From: Scytalidium lignicola | Taxonomy: Eukaryota; Ascomycota; Leotiomycetes | Assembly: GCA_002812745.2 (NCBI GenBank) | Contig: NCSJ02000050.1 | Location: forward strand, 116,179-180,178 | Reading direction: 5' to 3' | Length of the DNA stretch: 64,000 bases | Shown here: positions 1 to 12,221 of the stretch, piece after piece | Position numbering within the stretch: the first letter of the stretch is position 1 | Layout: each line of letters opens with the position of its first letter | Translations under genes and position numbers: made by a program | The notes under the pieces: model-generated | The model's input: the letters and a program-made list of their open reading frames with translations, nothing else | The model's database searches: none | What the model was told of the DNA's origin: nothing

Positions 1-869
1 CCAATGACTATAAACCAGCTCCAATGACCTACCGACTGCCGGATCCTAGTTATATCGACAAGGTCATGGTCTCCTCAACCGAAAATGAAAGCAGAGTGTT
101 CAAAGTTCAGACTCGGCAGACTCGTCGTCCCGAGCTTGGTGATAAGTTTTCATCTCGCCATGGTCAAAAAGGGGTTGTTGGCATCATCGTGAACCAAGAG
201 GATATGCCTTTTGCAGACACCGGTGTAACACCAGATATAATCATGAATCCTCACGGTTTTCCATCTCGTATGACAGTAGGCAAGATGCTCGAATGTCTCT
301 CTGGGAAAGCAGGTGTCTTAAATGGAACACTTGAATATGGCACAGCATTTGGTGGCAGTAATGTTGACGACATGGGAGATATTCTCATCAAGAATGGTTT
401 TAGCTACTCTGGAAAAGACTTTGTCACCAGCGGGATCACGGGAGAATCTCTACCTGCATATATATTCTTTGGGCCTATATACTACCAAAAACTCAAGCAC
501 ATGGTACAAGACAAGATGCATTCACGATCTCGAGGCCCTCGTGCCATCTTGACACGCCAGCCAACGGAAGGTCGTTCCAGGGATGGTGGTCTTCGATTGG
601 GAGAAATGGAAAGAGATTGCCTGATTGCTTATGGGGCAAGCCAATTGCTCCTTGAGAGACTTATGCTGAGCAGTGATGCACATCAGGTTGATATCTGTGA
701 GAACTGTGGTCTAATGGGATATCAAGGATGGTGTCAGACATGTAAAAGTACGAGAGGAGTGACTAGGATGACGATGCCGTATGCTGCAAAGCTGCTCGTC
801 CAGGAATTGCTCAGTATGAATGTTTTGGTGAGACTGAAGCTAGAGGACGAGTTCCCGCATCCTAGATAA
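1..869 (+). CDS. RPC2: DNA-directed RNA polymerase III subunit RPC2 (second-largest subunit), 3' part
   Basis: C-terminal part of the catalytic second-largest subunit of RNA polymerase III, which transcribes tRNA and 5S rRNA genes in the nucleus. The frame is open from base 3 (the first visible ATG, at 24, is internal), so the gene begins upstream of the window. Visible family motifs are the active-site block [15 protein letters not shown], the block [22 protein letters not shown], and the C-terminal zinc site CENCG...WCQTC. The sequence [13 protein letters not shown] followed by HSRSRGPR fits the Pol III paralogue better than Rpb2 or Rpa2. About 288 residues are visible from a protein that is usually about 1100-1200 long. 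No intron is seen in this part. It converges with the DCAF4-like gene 345 bp downstream. Confidence 0.95.
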   Translation, partial: NDYKPAPMTYRLPDPSYIDKVMVSSTENESRVFKVQTRQTRRPELGDKFSSRHGQKGVVGIIVNQEDMPFADTGVTPDIIMNPHGFPSRMTVGKMLECLSGKAGVLNGTLEYGTAFGGSNVDDMGDILIKNGFSYSGKDFVTSGITGESLPAYIFFGPIYYQKLKHMVQDKMHSRSRGPRAILTRQPTEGRSRDGGLRLGEMERDCLIAYGASQLLLERLMLSSDAHQVDICENCGLMGYQGWCQTCKSTRGVTRMTMPYAAKLLVQELLSMNVLVRLKLEDEFPHPR

Positions 870-1214
870 TGAGATTTGTTCAGGATCTCTGTATCACACT
901 ATTTAAACTTAGCATGCATTGTCTTGGAGTTGGTATATATGGTGGTGTTTTTTTGTGCATAGCTTTGGAGTACAAATGAAAAAGAAAAAAATCATTCTTC
1001 GATACAGAAATAGACCTATAACTTGATGTTGCTATCTCCTTTCATAATATTCTATATGACATTATCCCAAACTCCTCGGAAATGGTTTTAGTGGTTTATT
1101 ATATTCTATTCCACGAAACTAGAAATCCCCGAACTTTTATAACACAAAACAGATATCCCAATTGAGCCTCCTCAATTGTGTGTTCTCCTCATTACGCCAA
1201 TACGTTTACCAAAG
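870..1214. other. Convergent 3' intergenic region
   Basis: A 345-bp AT-rich stretch between the stop codons of RPC2 and the DCAF4-like gene. It presumably holds both 3' UTRs and polyadenylation sites. No conserved gene or repeat is recognised. Confidence 0.6.
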
Positions 1215-2770
1215 CTACCAAGCAAACTGCTCAATATAAGGGTCATGTCCCACCCATATACTCTTTGTCCCTCGATCATTATCTTTGGCAAATCTGATAC
1301 AGCTAACAGAGTCTCTATTAGGATTCTCAAGAGGAAGAGATGTCAATTTATCTCCCCCATGCAGAGAAAACAGTGCGACTTTTTCAAAATCCTGACCGGC
1401 AGCTATAATACCAGTCTCAATATCAACATCGAGTCCGGTTTGTATTGTGCTAATATTTCTGTATTCTGGGTACTCCAGGATAGGCCTCGTGCATTCCTTC
1501 CTTTTCCCACCAGTCCGCCGCCATTCTCTCTTTCGATATCTCAGATCGTACTGGCGAAGTGTACTATTTAACCCAGCAACAATGATTCGATGATCATCAA
1601 GTTGTTTGATGCAAGCAACGGCACTCGGATGTCTGAGCCTTGAGGATTCCGAGCCCCATTCTGGAGATCGACAATCTGTGATTTCAATTATATTATTCCG
1701 TCCACCGGACAACAAGACAGATGGTTGATTAAATAGAAATTCAAGGGCGAATACGCCTGGTGGGTAGGAGTTGTTGGGATTACCTCGAAAGGTTGGTCCC
1801 AACCAGCTCATTCCGAAATCTCGTTTGTCAACCTCAAGGATCCCATGACTTGTCCCAAAAGCAAAGAGCGTAGAAGAGGAAGGAGGCGCTGGGGCCGAAC
1901 AAAATACATCAACTTCTCCTTCTCCCCGAGAGAATCCTGGGCCAAAAACAAGACCTAGATCCGCTCTGTCATTCGAATCTTTATCACCGATACTAACCAT
2001 TTTCATTATTCCAACCCCTGTTGATGGGTTTCCAGAGATGTAGGTTATGGCTAGGTGACGGGTTCCTTCGTGGACACTCATAGAAGTGCAATTATCTCTA
2101 CTTCCGGGGATTATCCAACTATGTCCCGTGAAGTTCCGTGTCCGTTCGAGTTCATATATCGATTTACCCACATCAGATGGACCTTTACCGGGTAATTCAT
2201 CTGTATTAAGCTCCACGATATTAACACCATCCCCACCTGCTGTGATACTTATCAGTATCAGGATATATAGAGTCTTCGTTCTTATGACTTGAATTTACAT
2301 ACACATATACAGATCAACAGCCGATCCACTTCGGTCAGTTCTCTGGTCAACAATAAAATTGACAGCTGAATTTTTAATCATATCGTGTGGTAACTCGTTG
2401 AGATCCAAAACTGTTTTGTTGAGGTCTCCTGCAAAGATACTTTCGACGATTCCTTGCCGCCTATGGCCATATTCTCTTGCGAGAAACCCTCCAGATAGGG
2501 GGTCTTCCAGAAGCTTAGACTTTCGAAGGTAGCGCCTTCTCCTAGCTAGACGTAAAACTACTTCCTTGGCCTCTTGATCCTGCACTTTCCGCCGCTTTAC
2601 ATTCTCAGAAGAGTACGGAGCTGTGGCCGGAGCAGCGTTGCTGTTCTGGATCTTAAAATACTTATTCTTCTCTGGGTCTGTTCAGTCGATTAATAGGGAG
2701 AATTAACAGTTCTAGGGCATGAGTTACCATAGTAGTACCCTGGTATATCTCGCGGCCCAGTTGATGTCAT
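1215..2770 (-). CDS. DCAF4-like WD40 protein (putative CUL4-DDB1 substrate adaptor)
   Basis: Three exons read on the minus strand: 2770-2728, 2677-2303 and 2239-1215, giving 480 residues. The N-terminus reads MTSTGPRDIPGYYYDPEKNK; the PGYYYDPEKNKYFKI signature is characteristic of DCAF4/WDR21-type proteins. The C-terminal two thirds is WD40-like, with a QYDLR element close to the WDxR (DWD) box that docks onto DDB1. Known from the family: these proteins recruit substrates to CUL4-DDB1 ubiquitin ligases. Assigning that role here is inference. Introns start with GTAACT and GTATGT. The gene diverges from the small ABM-domain gene, with 380 bp between the start codons. Any other WD40 scaffold role cannot be excluded. 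Confidence 0.75.
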
Positions 2771-3150
2771 ATTGGTGTCTTGAAATAATTAATTATACGA
2801 TGACACAAAATGTCATGTGGTCCGAGACAGGTCTCTCATTGCGCATGTCTTTTGGATTCGACTGAGATTAATCTTACTGGCAGAAATTTGATTTCTCTGC
2901 ACATTTTGTTATAATTATCTTCAATCGAGATCCTTTGCTAGGAAATTTATCTCAACAGAGAATGGCCAGTTACACATGGTTAGCAACAGTAGTACTTTCG
3001 CTCGGGAGCTAATTACGGTACCCCACAACCCCGCCATCCCTCTCTGTCAAGTCAAACTCCCAAGGTTGAGCCTTCAGCATCATATACAAAATCCAAACAT
3101 CAATCCACCCATCTTTGCTCGAGAAGTGCTGTTAAATACCGCTAAATAAA
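2771..3150. promoter_or_regulatory. Divergent promoter region, DCAF4-like / ABM-domain gene
   Basis: A 380-bp gap between two divergent start codons. It is AT-rich and must contain both promoters, but I see no specific element that I can name. Confidence 0.5.
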
Positions 3151-3548
3151 ATGGTGTATACGCTTACAGTTCATTTGTATGCCAATGACCATCCTGAGTC
3201 TATTCCTCGAATTAAGGCAAAGCTCGTCGAAGCAGCACGCATCTATCGAAAAGACAAGGAGACACTCGATTGGCTTGTCATGCAAGATGTCCACGATCCT
3301 CGAGCATTTACAATTGTGGAACGTTTCGAGAATGAGGGTGTATGGGATACTTATTTTGTTCAAATGTTTTGCTCTAAGAGGACATGCTAATATGGAAATT
3401 GCGCCGAATATAGAGTCAGAAGTATCATCTAGAAAATCCGTATTGGAAGACGTTCGATCCTTATGTTGTGCCCCTTCTCGACAAGCCAATGGATTTACGG
3501 AGGCATGAGGAGTTGGACACCAGTAAAGATGTGGAAGTACCGATATAA
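3151..3548 (+). CDS. Small ABM-fold (antibiotic biosynthesis monooxygenase-like) protein
   Basis: Two exons, 3151-3339 and 3414-3548, joined across a 74-bp intron (GTATGG...TAG) with phase 0, giving 107 residues. The protein begins MVYTLTVHLYAND and has the dimeric alpha-beta barrel pattern of the ABM family: a first strand, a helix with charged residues, DPRAFTIVERFENE, then a C-terminal LENPYWKTFDPYV helix. Related small proteins act as cofactor-free quinol monooxygenases or are uncharacterised. No catalytic residue is firmly identifiable, so the substrate is unknown. Without splicing the frame stops after 79 codons; the spliced form restores the end of the domain, which supports the intron. 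The start ATG lies in the context AAATAAAATGG. Confidence 0.8.
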
Positions 3549-4311
3549 AGAGACACCGTTAGTCTAAGGGTTATGTAGATTCACACCTATGTTAGATAGT
3601 TCTCATCTTAAATCTTACTTTTTGGCAGCATTTTCACAGAATTAAGGGAAATGCAACTGTTCCAAAGCGGGAAAAGCTCATTTCACAGCCANTTTTTTTT
3701 TCTTTGAGTATTGGGGTAAATTGAATATTGCCTATAGACTGGATAAACGTACCNTTTTTTGGGTTACGGGTAGTCCCGGTAGCTTTGTAGAGACATGTTG
3801 GAGTACGAGGGCAGCTAGTATAACATAGATCGTTACATTGAAAAATGATAAATATGAATAGCGCCGTGAAAATTCATGTTATTAGTGTTTACTTCATCGA
3901 GAGTTTTTTTACGTCAGTAAGTCAGCGTACGGGCGCGGTCGGGAAGTCCACTACATCACTTCTCGCTGTACCAACTAGCCATTGATGACTCTTGTGATAG
4001 GCTTGTTAAATATGCGTTCTGATTAGGCAGTTTAATTCTTGTCAATGGTCCGTCTATTGGCAAGGCTATGGATGTACTATCCCGTTGTTCAGCCCTGCCA
4101 GCCTTGTCTTCACTGCACAGCCAATCAACGATAAGCCTATACAACTTCAATTGTCACATCAACTCCTCCTTTTTAGACAACAAAGACACCACAAAAACAA
4201 TGCAAACATCCTTAAATGTGTAGCAACCCCCCTTGCTTACAATGAGATCTCGCCTGTATCGCTCTAGTTTTTGTTCAATCTCCCAGTATTATCACGCAAA
4301 GAGGGAATAGA
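3549..4311. other. Intergenic region with two ambiguous bases
   Basis: 763 bp between the ABM gene and the large WD40 gene, holding the 3' UTR of the former and the promoter of the latter. Single Ns occur at 3692 and 3754, each directly before a run of T. No gene is recognised. Confidence 0.5.
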
Positions 4312-7300
4312 ATGTAAGGTTCCCAATCCTGTCGCGACGCGGTGCTCTTGCTCTTTCGTGTTGTCGCTGATTTTATTGCTACACAGGGCTCCCCAGATCA
4401 TTGATTTGACTGGAAGCGATGATGAACTCGACAACAGTATGCATTCCGGCCTTTAGCTGCAAGAATATAGCTGCCCTCGCGTGGCAAGATTCGCTGATTC
4501 AAAATATATAGTCCCGCAGTCGCGGACGGCGGATAATAGCCATCTGCCACGCTCAATAGCACCGGCTTTCAAATATGTGCCCCCGTTAATTCCAAGAGTC
4601 GTATCCCTGGTCCCTCCTGTGAAGCGGCAAAAGATTCATGGAGAGATGGTACCGAGAAATGCAACAATAGGTTCTATGCCAAACACTGCTATTGTCATCG
4701 AAGATGATGAGGAGGAGGAGGGAAAAGCGACACTTTCAAGGCAGCTCAATGTTGAAATTCAAGTGTCTTCGATTTTAGAGTCTCCTGGGAACTCTTTAGC
4801 ATCGCGAGATCGTGCTGATCGGTTTGGTGCTTCCAATCCCCGAGTCTCAGGAAGGGGCAAGATTCAGAAACCCACTCGACGCGGAAGAGCAATACTAATC
4901 AACCAGGAGTACCATGGTAAGATGGTCCATGCTTTAAAGAATCAGGTCTTTGTACACATACAATCTGCGCTAGCAAGTTATGAAAACGCTCTGGGAAGAC
5001 CTGCATGTACAGAAATTGGGACAAAAGTATGCTAATGCGTCTAACTTGTGATTTTATGATTATCAACTAATTTTATCTTAGATTGCCGGTATGCTAACTG
5101 AAGAACCTGGATTTGTCGACGACTTGGTAGGAAATAATTGGAAACTCTCTGCAAGATTTGAACAGAAGGTCGCAGCACGTGCTCAACAGTATGTCATTGA
5201 ACATGCCACAGAGGCTCTGAAGGATTTGGACGATAACATCCGAAACGTATGTTCCACTAACGGAAATACGCGCATAGAGGATCGTGGACCTACTGTTGAA
5301 CCAAAGCGAGAAAGTGTTGCCCCCAAATCTCTAAGCCCTATTAATGAGTTAGATACTAGCTCCTCACAATATGGAAGATATCACCTCATTAAAGAGGATT
5401 CGAGCTCCGCTCTGAATGATAGCGATCAAAGTGAGCAAAAATCACACAAGTACTCATCATCCCCAAACACTTCATTTAGCAATGATCTAGATGATGAGAT
5501 TGCAAAATTCGATACCCGAAATGGTAAGACTCGGTCAAAGCAAGCAAGCATTGTCTCAAATCACCGGAGTAGACAATTACGCCAACGACGCTCCGTAGTA
5601 TATCGCTTTGTAGCCCCACGGAGGAAATCCATTAAAAATTTGAACAGCAGCGTTACTCAGAAGGATTTGAAAACTACTGTTGACGCTCCTCTTCAAAGGC
5701 AGTCTCTTGAAACTATCCATAAAATACAGACGTTAAGTTTCGCAGGCTTGGATGCCGGAATCGAACGTCCTTACATCAAGGCTGATGATAGAGAGCTAAT
5801 ACGTCGAGGTCTGGAAGCAATTCGTTCTAAATCTACGTCTGAGATACTCTCAGCAAAGGAACGCCAGTTACTGGAGTCTACCACTGTTCATGTTGACCTG
5901 TCCTTAGAAGAGATAGACTTTCTCTGCAGAGTTCTTACTTCAGAATTGGGTAACAAGGGTCCTGAATGTGACAACAGTGGCCATCGAATCATATATCTGA
6001 TGCAGGGCCAGGCGCAAAATATACATAAACTTGTCTGTGCAATTAGGGAGGCATTGATAGAGCCATCTCAAGATGTTGGGTCCAGGCTTCTCCAATACAG
6101 AGATCCAGCTTCTATTCAAGCAATTCTAGAAGATGTCTCAGAGGGTCTTGTTTCATTACAAAATCGGATTTTACGAATAGCCCCTATCCAAGATTCTTCT
6201 TCAAAATCGGAAGGGCCGTCGATATCCTCACTTTTACGGCAACGAGAAGTATTTGGAAATTCATCTATTAGGTTATCAAGAGGCCAGCGATCTTTCAACT
6301 CTACGATATCGGTATGTTTTGAGGATTCTCTTATCCACCGGAGTGAATGGACAGACTGCTGTGGTGACATCTCCACTGTCACCTGGATAAATCAAGATAC
6401 TTTTGTCTGTGGAGCTATAGCACATTCGGATTTTCACAACATGCAGTATAACAAACCTGGAAATCTACTTATTGGTAATACCTGTATAGATACGTTAAGA
6501 TCTGTGGCGGACCACAGGATTGTACGTCCCGTAGTGAGCAGCAGTGATAATATGGAGAACTCCTTGACGTCAATGCGTCATACTCAAGATTACTGGTTAT
6601 ACACCTCTGTCGTTTCTACCGCTCATAACAACATTTCTGGTTATACGTTCACTGCGAGTTTTGATGAGACAGTTAAGGTCTGGAAAGTGTGTGAAAGAGA
6701 TACTTCCATGAAACTCCAAGGGACTTGGGAACACGACGGCAAAGTTAATTTTGTAGTGACCTCAGAACGCCACAGCCTTGTTGCTACAGCTTCCGACGTC
6801 AGCAACAACGCAATTCGAGTATATCACTTGGACGCAAATGACGTCTCGAAGAGCGCATACAATACATATACCGGTGACAAAGCATATGAACAAGCACAAG
6901 AGCTACAACGACGGGATAAATGGGCTTATTATCCTGCAACGATACAATGGGGGAGGTCTGACAGTGTAACACACTTATTAGTTGTGGGATACTCCCCCCG
7001 GAGTGTGACAGGTAATGACCTTGATATCCCTGATGACAAAAAGAATACCGGAGAGCTATGCATTTGGAATGCGAGAACTGGTGAGCGAGTATCACTTCAC
7101 GCTGCTCGTGCTCAAAACGTATTTGAGGTTATCTGGCATCCAACGCAGCCGGTGTTTTTAGCTGCAACCTCTCCTGCTGGACCATGTGAACTGGAAACCA
7201 AAACTCAGGTTCGTATGTTTGCCCAGAACGAAGTTGGTGCCTTTTTGCAAATAAAGGCCCTCGATTGCCCTGCCATTGATATAAATGAACTCACGATAAG

Positions 7301-8402
7301 GTAAATCTCAAGTTCGGTTCATTTTCAAATATTTTCTGTTAACTTTGTGCAAGGCCTATGGGATTTGTGCAGTGCTATGTTACTGCTAGCTGTACGGATG
7401 GTGCAACCTATGTCTGGGATACTGCGCAAGGAGATCAGGCTATCCATGTGCTTAGACATGGAGGTCAGTGCCCAGAACTCTCTTTCTCTCTATACATTCT
7501 CTGACATAGACACAGAACCACTTGAAACCCAACTCCATGATATTCCTCGGGAATTATCAGATAGTGGTGTGAAATTTGCGGCTTGGGGAAAGAGTACTGC
7601 TCGGTTCTATACAGGTTCATCAGATGGCACGGTTAAGGCATGGGATATTCAAGCTCCCAAGGGAAAGACCTTCGTCCGCAATGTCGTTTCAGTTTCTGGT
7701 GGGATTTCTGTTGGTTCCTTCTCGAAGGACTTTTCCAAGTTGGTCTTAGGAGATGCTAGTGGGAAAGTTTATCTTCTCGAAGTTAGACACGGACAAGATC
7801 TCGTCAATACTCAAACAAGGGACGACAATGCCTTTCCTGAGGATATCCATGCCGATTTAATACAATTCAGCGCTACTGGAAGACGGCCTAGGTTAATAGT
7901 CCCCCATCCAGAGCCAGAGCCACCCTGCCCGGCACCTGGAATGACTCTCGGTCCAGAACTGTCCGGTCGACAGCTAGCGAGGACTTTCATTGAAGAAGGA
8001 CAGCTTACCCTTCATCCCGATCGCGCGATTGGCCCGATCCAGGGACCAAACTACCACGAGACACACCTTTATCGAAAGGAATGCCACCAAGACGGCGACG
8101 AAAACAAACCCCTTCTTCCAGTATTCCAAACGAAGCAAAGAGAGGAAATCGGTAAAAATCAAAGCAAACTAAATATCCCGTACTTACCACGGGTCACAAG
8201 CTCTGATCAGAAGAGCCATGAAGATAATGTCGCATTGGATCTAGATATGTCCGGTTTATCCCTAAGGTGCAGGGAGGAACTCAAACTAGAGGGTGTAGAT
8301 CTTGACTTTGAAGAGGAATACACATTTGAAATGGAGCTGATGCCTCCTAGTAAATTTTTCAGGAGGATAAAGGATCATGATAGAAATGGTCAACGCATAT
8401 GA
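4312..8402 (+). CDS. Large WD40-repeat protein with SUMO-interaction-like motifs (possible Raf1/DIM-9-type adaptor)
   Basis: Best model has six exons: 4312-4313, 4387-4436, 4512-5026, 5082-7300, 7354-7463 and 7510-8402. They sum to 1263 codons (1262 residues). The start codon appears to be split: AT before the first intron and G after it, giving MAPQIIDLTGSDDE. Two acidic hydrophobic motifs, IIDLT at about residues 5-9 and IVIEDDEEEE at about 77-86, look like SUMO-interacting motifs. Residues around 150-220 are helical, about 220-590 are polar and probably disordered, and about 595-1110 form the WD40 region (VKVWKV, CIWNAR, YVWDTAQ, KAWDIQ). Size and layout resemble DIM-9 of Neurospora (DCDC methyltransferase complex) or Raf1 of fission yeast, but I cannot confirm orthology. 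Exon 4 onward is secure; the first two exons are less certain. Confidence 0.8.
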
Positions 8403-9697
8403 GTATCTGTATCATTGATGAAATGTCTTAGCAGGTAGCTAGGATCAATTTTTGAGTTAGACGAGTACGGAGCAGGGGCGTTATGAACTCATTCGTTTTG
8501 TTAATATTGTATGCCGATACGTCAATAGATAGAACTTCGGATGAACAATAGTTCGTCTAGTTCTCGAAATATATTAACACCCCAACTACCTGATTTGCAA
8601 ATATCGACTAGCGTAATGTATTTTATACTCTGGACTCTAATCTCTAGTTGTAGGGAACCGCTAAAGTAACGCATAACGTGCCTAACAAACTTATATGACT
8701 ACATACATAAACGGCAAGGAGCCAAGTTAATTAAATCGCACCGGAAGTGGCTACAAGGATGCAGAGAGATTGTCAGCAGCATACTGATTAATGTATGCAA
8801 AGCCTAGTAAGCTCTTGCATACAGCAGCTTAGCTCCCTCCCGGCTAGTTCATCCTCGCTGCTTTTGAGTGTTCGGTTTTTTGCGGAGCATTGCTGCTTTA
8901 GATATCTCTTTTCCTTAAGAGATTCTAGATTGGTAGTCTGGACGTAGATTACGAAGATTATTAAGATTATTCATAGGTGCCTAGTACGATGGTCTAACGT
9001 AGTTGGTGATACTGCAACATTCATGTTCGGGGTCTATAATTACCGTAACTGGATGAGACGAATTAACCAACAGAAAATATTTTGTGCTATATTACAATGT
9101 TATTTTGCATGATACCTTCAAGTTCCTAAGTTCTTTCTCGGGTTTACTTAAAGATGGGCTATTAGAAAATATAGCAGGTTTAGATTCTGAAACAATATAA
9201 GATTTGCAGCAACTGTTAATATTGTCAAAATTAGGACTTAAAAGTTTGCACTGCAGGTGTAGGAATTAAGGATCGTCGATTCTGGAGCTAAAGTACACAA
9301 ATACAAGCAAGAGACGAAGCGAGCACACATAGCATTGTACCGTTGCCATATCCGAAAAGAAATGCCTCAAAGAAGTCAAGCTCCCGACTGATAAGTAGAA
9401 CCGACTGGTATACAGATGTATGGAATAAGTCCGATTCTAAATATGGAATAGTCACCCATCCACCCAAGATACAATCCAGCAACCTCCTTTGAGTTTTTAT
9501 AACCAGAGAATTTTCCTTCAAATATTAAAATCAGAGAACCACCAAATACCGTGGGCGCCGAAACCATGCAGAAACTTACACCGCCTGAAAGATGCAAACT
9601 GATCCAGACCAAACCGCAGGAGTCGTAAATCGAAACTAGAAACGAAACCGTCCGAATATATATGCACAACGCCGGGGAAAACGTAGAGAGAATACAC
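8403..9697. other. Convergent intergenic region, about 1.3 kb
   Basis: AT-rich sequence between two converging genes (large WD40 gene and SEB1-like gene). Only 3' UTRs are expected. No gene, RNA or named repeat is recognised. Confidence 0.5.
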
Positions 9698-12221
9698 TCA
9701 AATCCGATGTCCTGGGGGAGGTTGCTGTTGCTGTGCTTGGGCCTGATTACTAAAGAAATTAGGAGGGAACATCGGCATACCGTTCGGTAGTGTTGGCATC
9801 GGGTATGGAAAGCCTGGCATCTGAGGCATGGTGACTGGAGCATTGGCTTGTGTCAGTCGATCTGTGCGGTCGTCGTCACGTCGGTCATCGCGATCACCTC
9901 GATATCGTTCTTCATCGTCGTCTCGTCGTCCCGAACGAGGACCATTGCTGCCCGCTTTGTCAGTCTGCATGCGGCGACTGATGGCCTTTGAAGATACCCC
10001 TTGTCCAATCTCGATGTCTGGCTCTTCAACCACCATTCCTCCTTCAATAGGTTTGCCACCACTACCACCATACTCTGCAGTCAACATCCACTTTCGATCA
10101 GCATCGGTGAGCTTGCTGATAGGGATAACGCTGACACCGGTCGCATAGTCGCTGCAGTCTCGAGGACCGAATCCGACACCCCATCGAGTCTGTAAAACAT
10201 CAGCAATCTGACCAGGTGCGTAACGAGGGACCATACTCTTAGTGAGGAATCTGGACCCCTTCCTTTCTCCATCAAGTCTTTGGCGTTGACGGCATCCTTA
10301 CGACTGATCATCTTGACAAACGCGTGGCGTTTTTCCTTGTTCACAATACATGTCTGGACTTTGCCAAATCTTTCAAATATGCTCCGCAACTCGTAATCAG
10401 GGATCCTATGAATATTAGTAGCTATTAATCAGGGGAAAGAGTCAATATAATCCTTACGTGACCCCGCCAACAAACAGAGTACGACTCAATACTAAGCACG
10501 GTTAGATTGCACAAATATCATGGAGGGCCTCTCTCCTAAATACCTTTAATTTGGTCTAGGCCAATTGTAGGATCAAAGTCGACAAACTTGGGTGCTCCAT
10601 GTCGTGGAGGGGTTGGACTCCGAGCACGTCGTAAAGGGCTTCGTTGCCGAAAATCGTTTCCATAGCCTCCTCGGCCACGACTGCGGCCAGGCGATTCTCG
10701 ACCGTATTCATCATCACGACGACGAGCCGGAGAGTCACGACCCCATTGGCGGCTGGGAGAGGGTGATCGAGAGCGACGTCTATACCGACCCGGCGGCGAC
10801 CTAACACCGTCTTGGAAGCCATTGCGATCACGTGACTCGTCTGGTCTTTGACCCCAAGGCTGGCTAGCTTGTGCGGACTGGGTTGCATTCGGAGGGAATT
10901 GGGACGACATGTTTCCTGCAACACCAGGTAGTTGAGAATTTTGGACGCTCATAGCAGCAATGATACTAGCAATCTTATCCGGCGGAAAGCCCTGGTCTGA
11001 AAGTGTCTTTATCAGCACCAGCTGTTGCTGGACAGTGGGATCGATGCCAGCAGGCGGTACAATCGGTGCGGGAGCGGCAGCTGGGAATGCATTGGGCTGA
11101 GCAGGATAACTCTGGACAGAATTAGTTGCTGCTGATAGTTGTGATGGAAAGCTTGTTGTAGAGGCTGGTACGTTTACAGGCTGCGGCATAGGCTGGTAAG
11201 AGGGAGCAGGTTGCGAGAGTGCAGCTGCTTGCTGGCCCAGATTATTCTGCGAAGTTGATACAGTGTACGGATTATCCTGTGGCTGGGTACTAGGGTTTGC
11301 TTGGGGAGCAGAAGTGTGTTGGCGGGCCATATTGGCAAGAGCCGCCAGAATGGAATATGTATTTGCGCCTGGGGTAGATGCACTCGGTTGTTGCTGCTGC
11401 TGCTGCACACCCGACGGATTCTGGATTTCTGGCGGAGGACTACCATCCGGCGTGGTAGAACGATCTACGCATTGCAAGAATCATTAGAAAATGCTGGCTA
11501 GGCATGCATAGTGGTGGTGAGTAGAGCTGTCTTATCTTACTTTGAGAAGGAGCATTTAGCTTCTCTTTGAACGAGGTGAGCATCTGCAGTGGGAAGGTCT
11601 GACCTTTCTCCCATATATCCACAAGCTTCCTGATTTTATCCTACAAAACGCAGGGTCTAAGTAAGTGGGAATTCTCATGAAAACTAGTAATAATATCGAG
11701 GAGGGTTGCATTTTTTAAGGGGAATCTGTATATGTGACCAGAATATCACGGAATATGGTAATACTAGAGATTACAAAGTCGATATTGGGCGTACCTTTTG
11801 ATCCTCAGGAGCAGTTTGGATTATATCGTTCATCAGAACCGGGAGAAGTTCCTTTACTCTATTAACTCCGGCAGCAAAAGTACCATCCGGGGCTGCACTG
11901 TTTATAAGCTGGCCAGCAGTCTTGGCTTGTTCAGTCCATTTTCGCGTTACAGAGTCTACGACGTAGAGGACGCCAAGTTTGTGGGTTCCAGGAGCTTTCT
12001 TGAAATGTGTATATAATTTTTGGATGAGGACAGATTCAGACTGGTTATAAATCGCGTTAGCAACCAGGTCGCGATGCATAGAAGTTGGGTCATCTGCTTA
12101 CCTGTACATTGGCCGTACAAAGAGCTGTAATACTTTGGATTCGAGATCCGGAAACTCCAGGAGGTTTCAATGATAGCATGGCTTGCAAGCCAGCTTCTAG
12201 TTCTGCTACTGCGGAAGACAT
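9698..12221 (-). CDS. Seb1/Nrd1-type CTD-interacting RNA-binding transcription termination factor
   Basis: Seven exons on the minus strand: 12221-12102, 12040-11795, 11640-11541, 11464-10544, 10491-10458, 10405-10237 and 10189-9698. They sum to 693 residues in frame. Residues 1 to about 155 form a CID, the domain that binds the phosphorylated C-terminal tail of Pol II (KLGVLYVVDSVTRKWTEQA, then DIWEKGQTFP). A Gln/Pro/Ala-rich linker and an Arg/Ser/Asp-rich stretch follow. Next is an RRM with RNP2 LFVGGV and RNP1-like KRHAFVKM, followed by the Nrd1/Seb1-specific RWGVGFGPRDC region. The tail is charged, then Pro/Gln-rich. Known role of the family: coupling of RNA recognition to transcription termination and 3' processing. 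The gene diverges from citrate synthase. Confidence 0.92.

Noticed and set aside
4437..4463. 27-nt intron in the second exon junction of the large WD40 gene
   Set aside because: It fits the frame but is far below the usual minimum intron length. The 75-bp alternative (4437-4511) with a CTGAT branch-like site also keeps the frame.
9853..10389. Several overlapping frames within the SEB1-like gene on both strands
   Set aside because: Shadows of real exons; the spliced model gives one continuous protein with CID and RRM domains.
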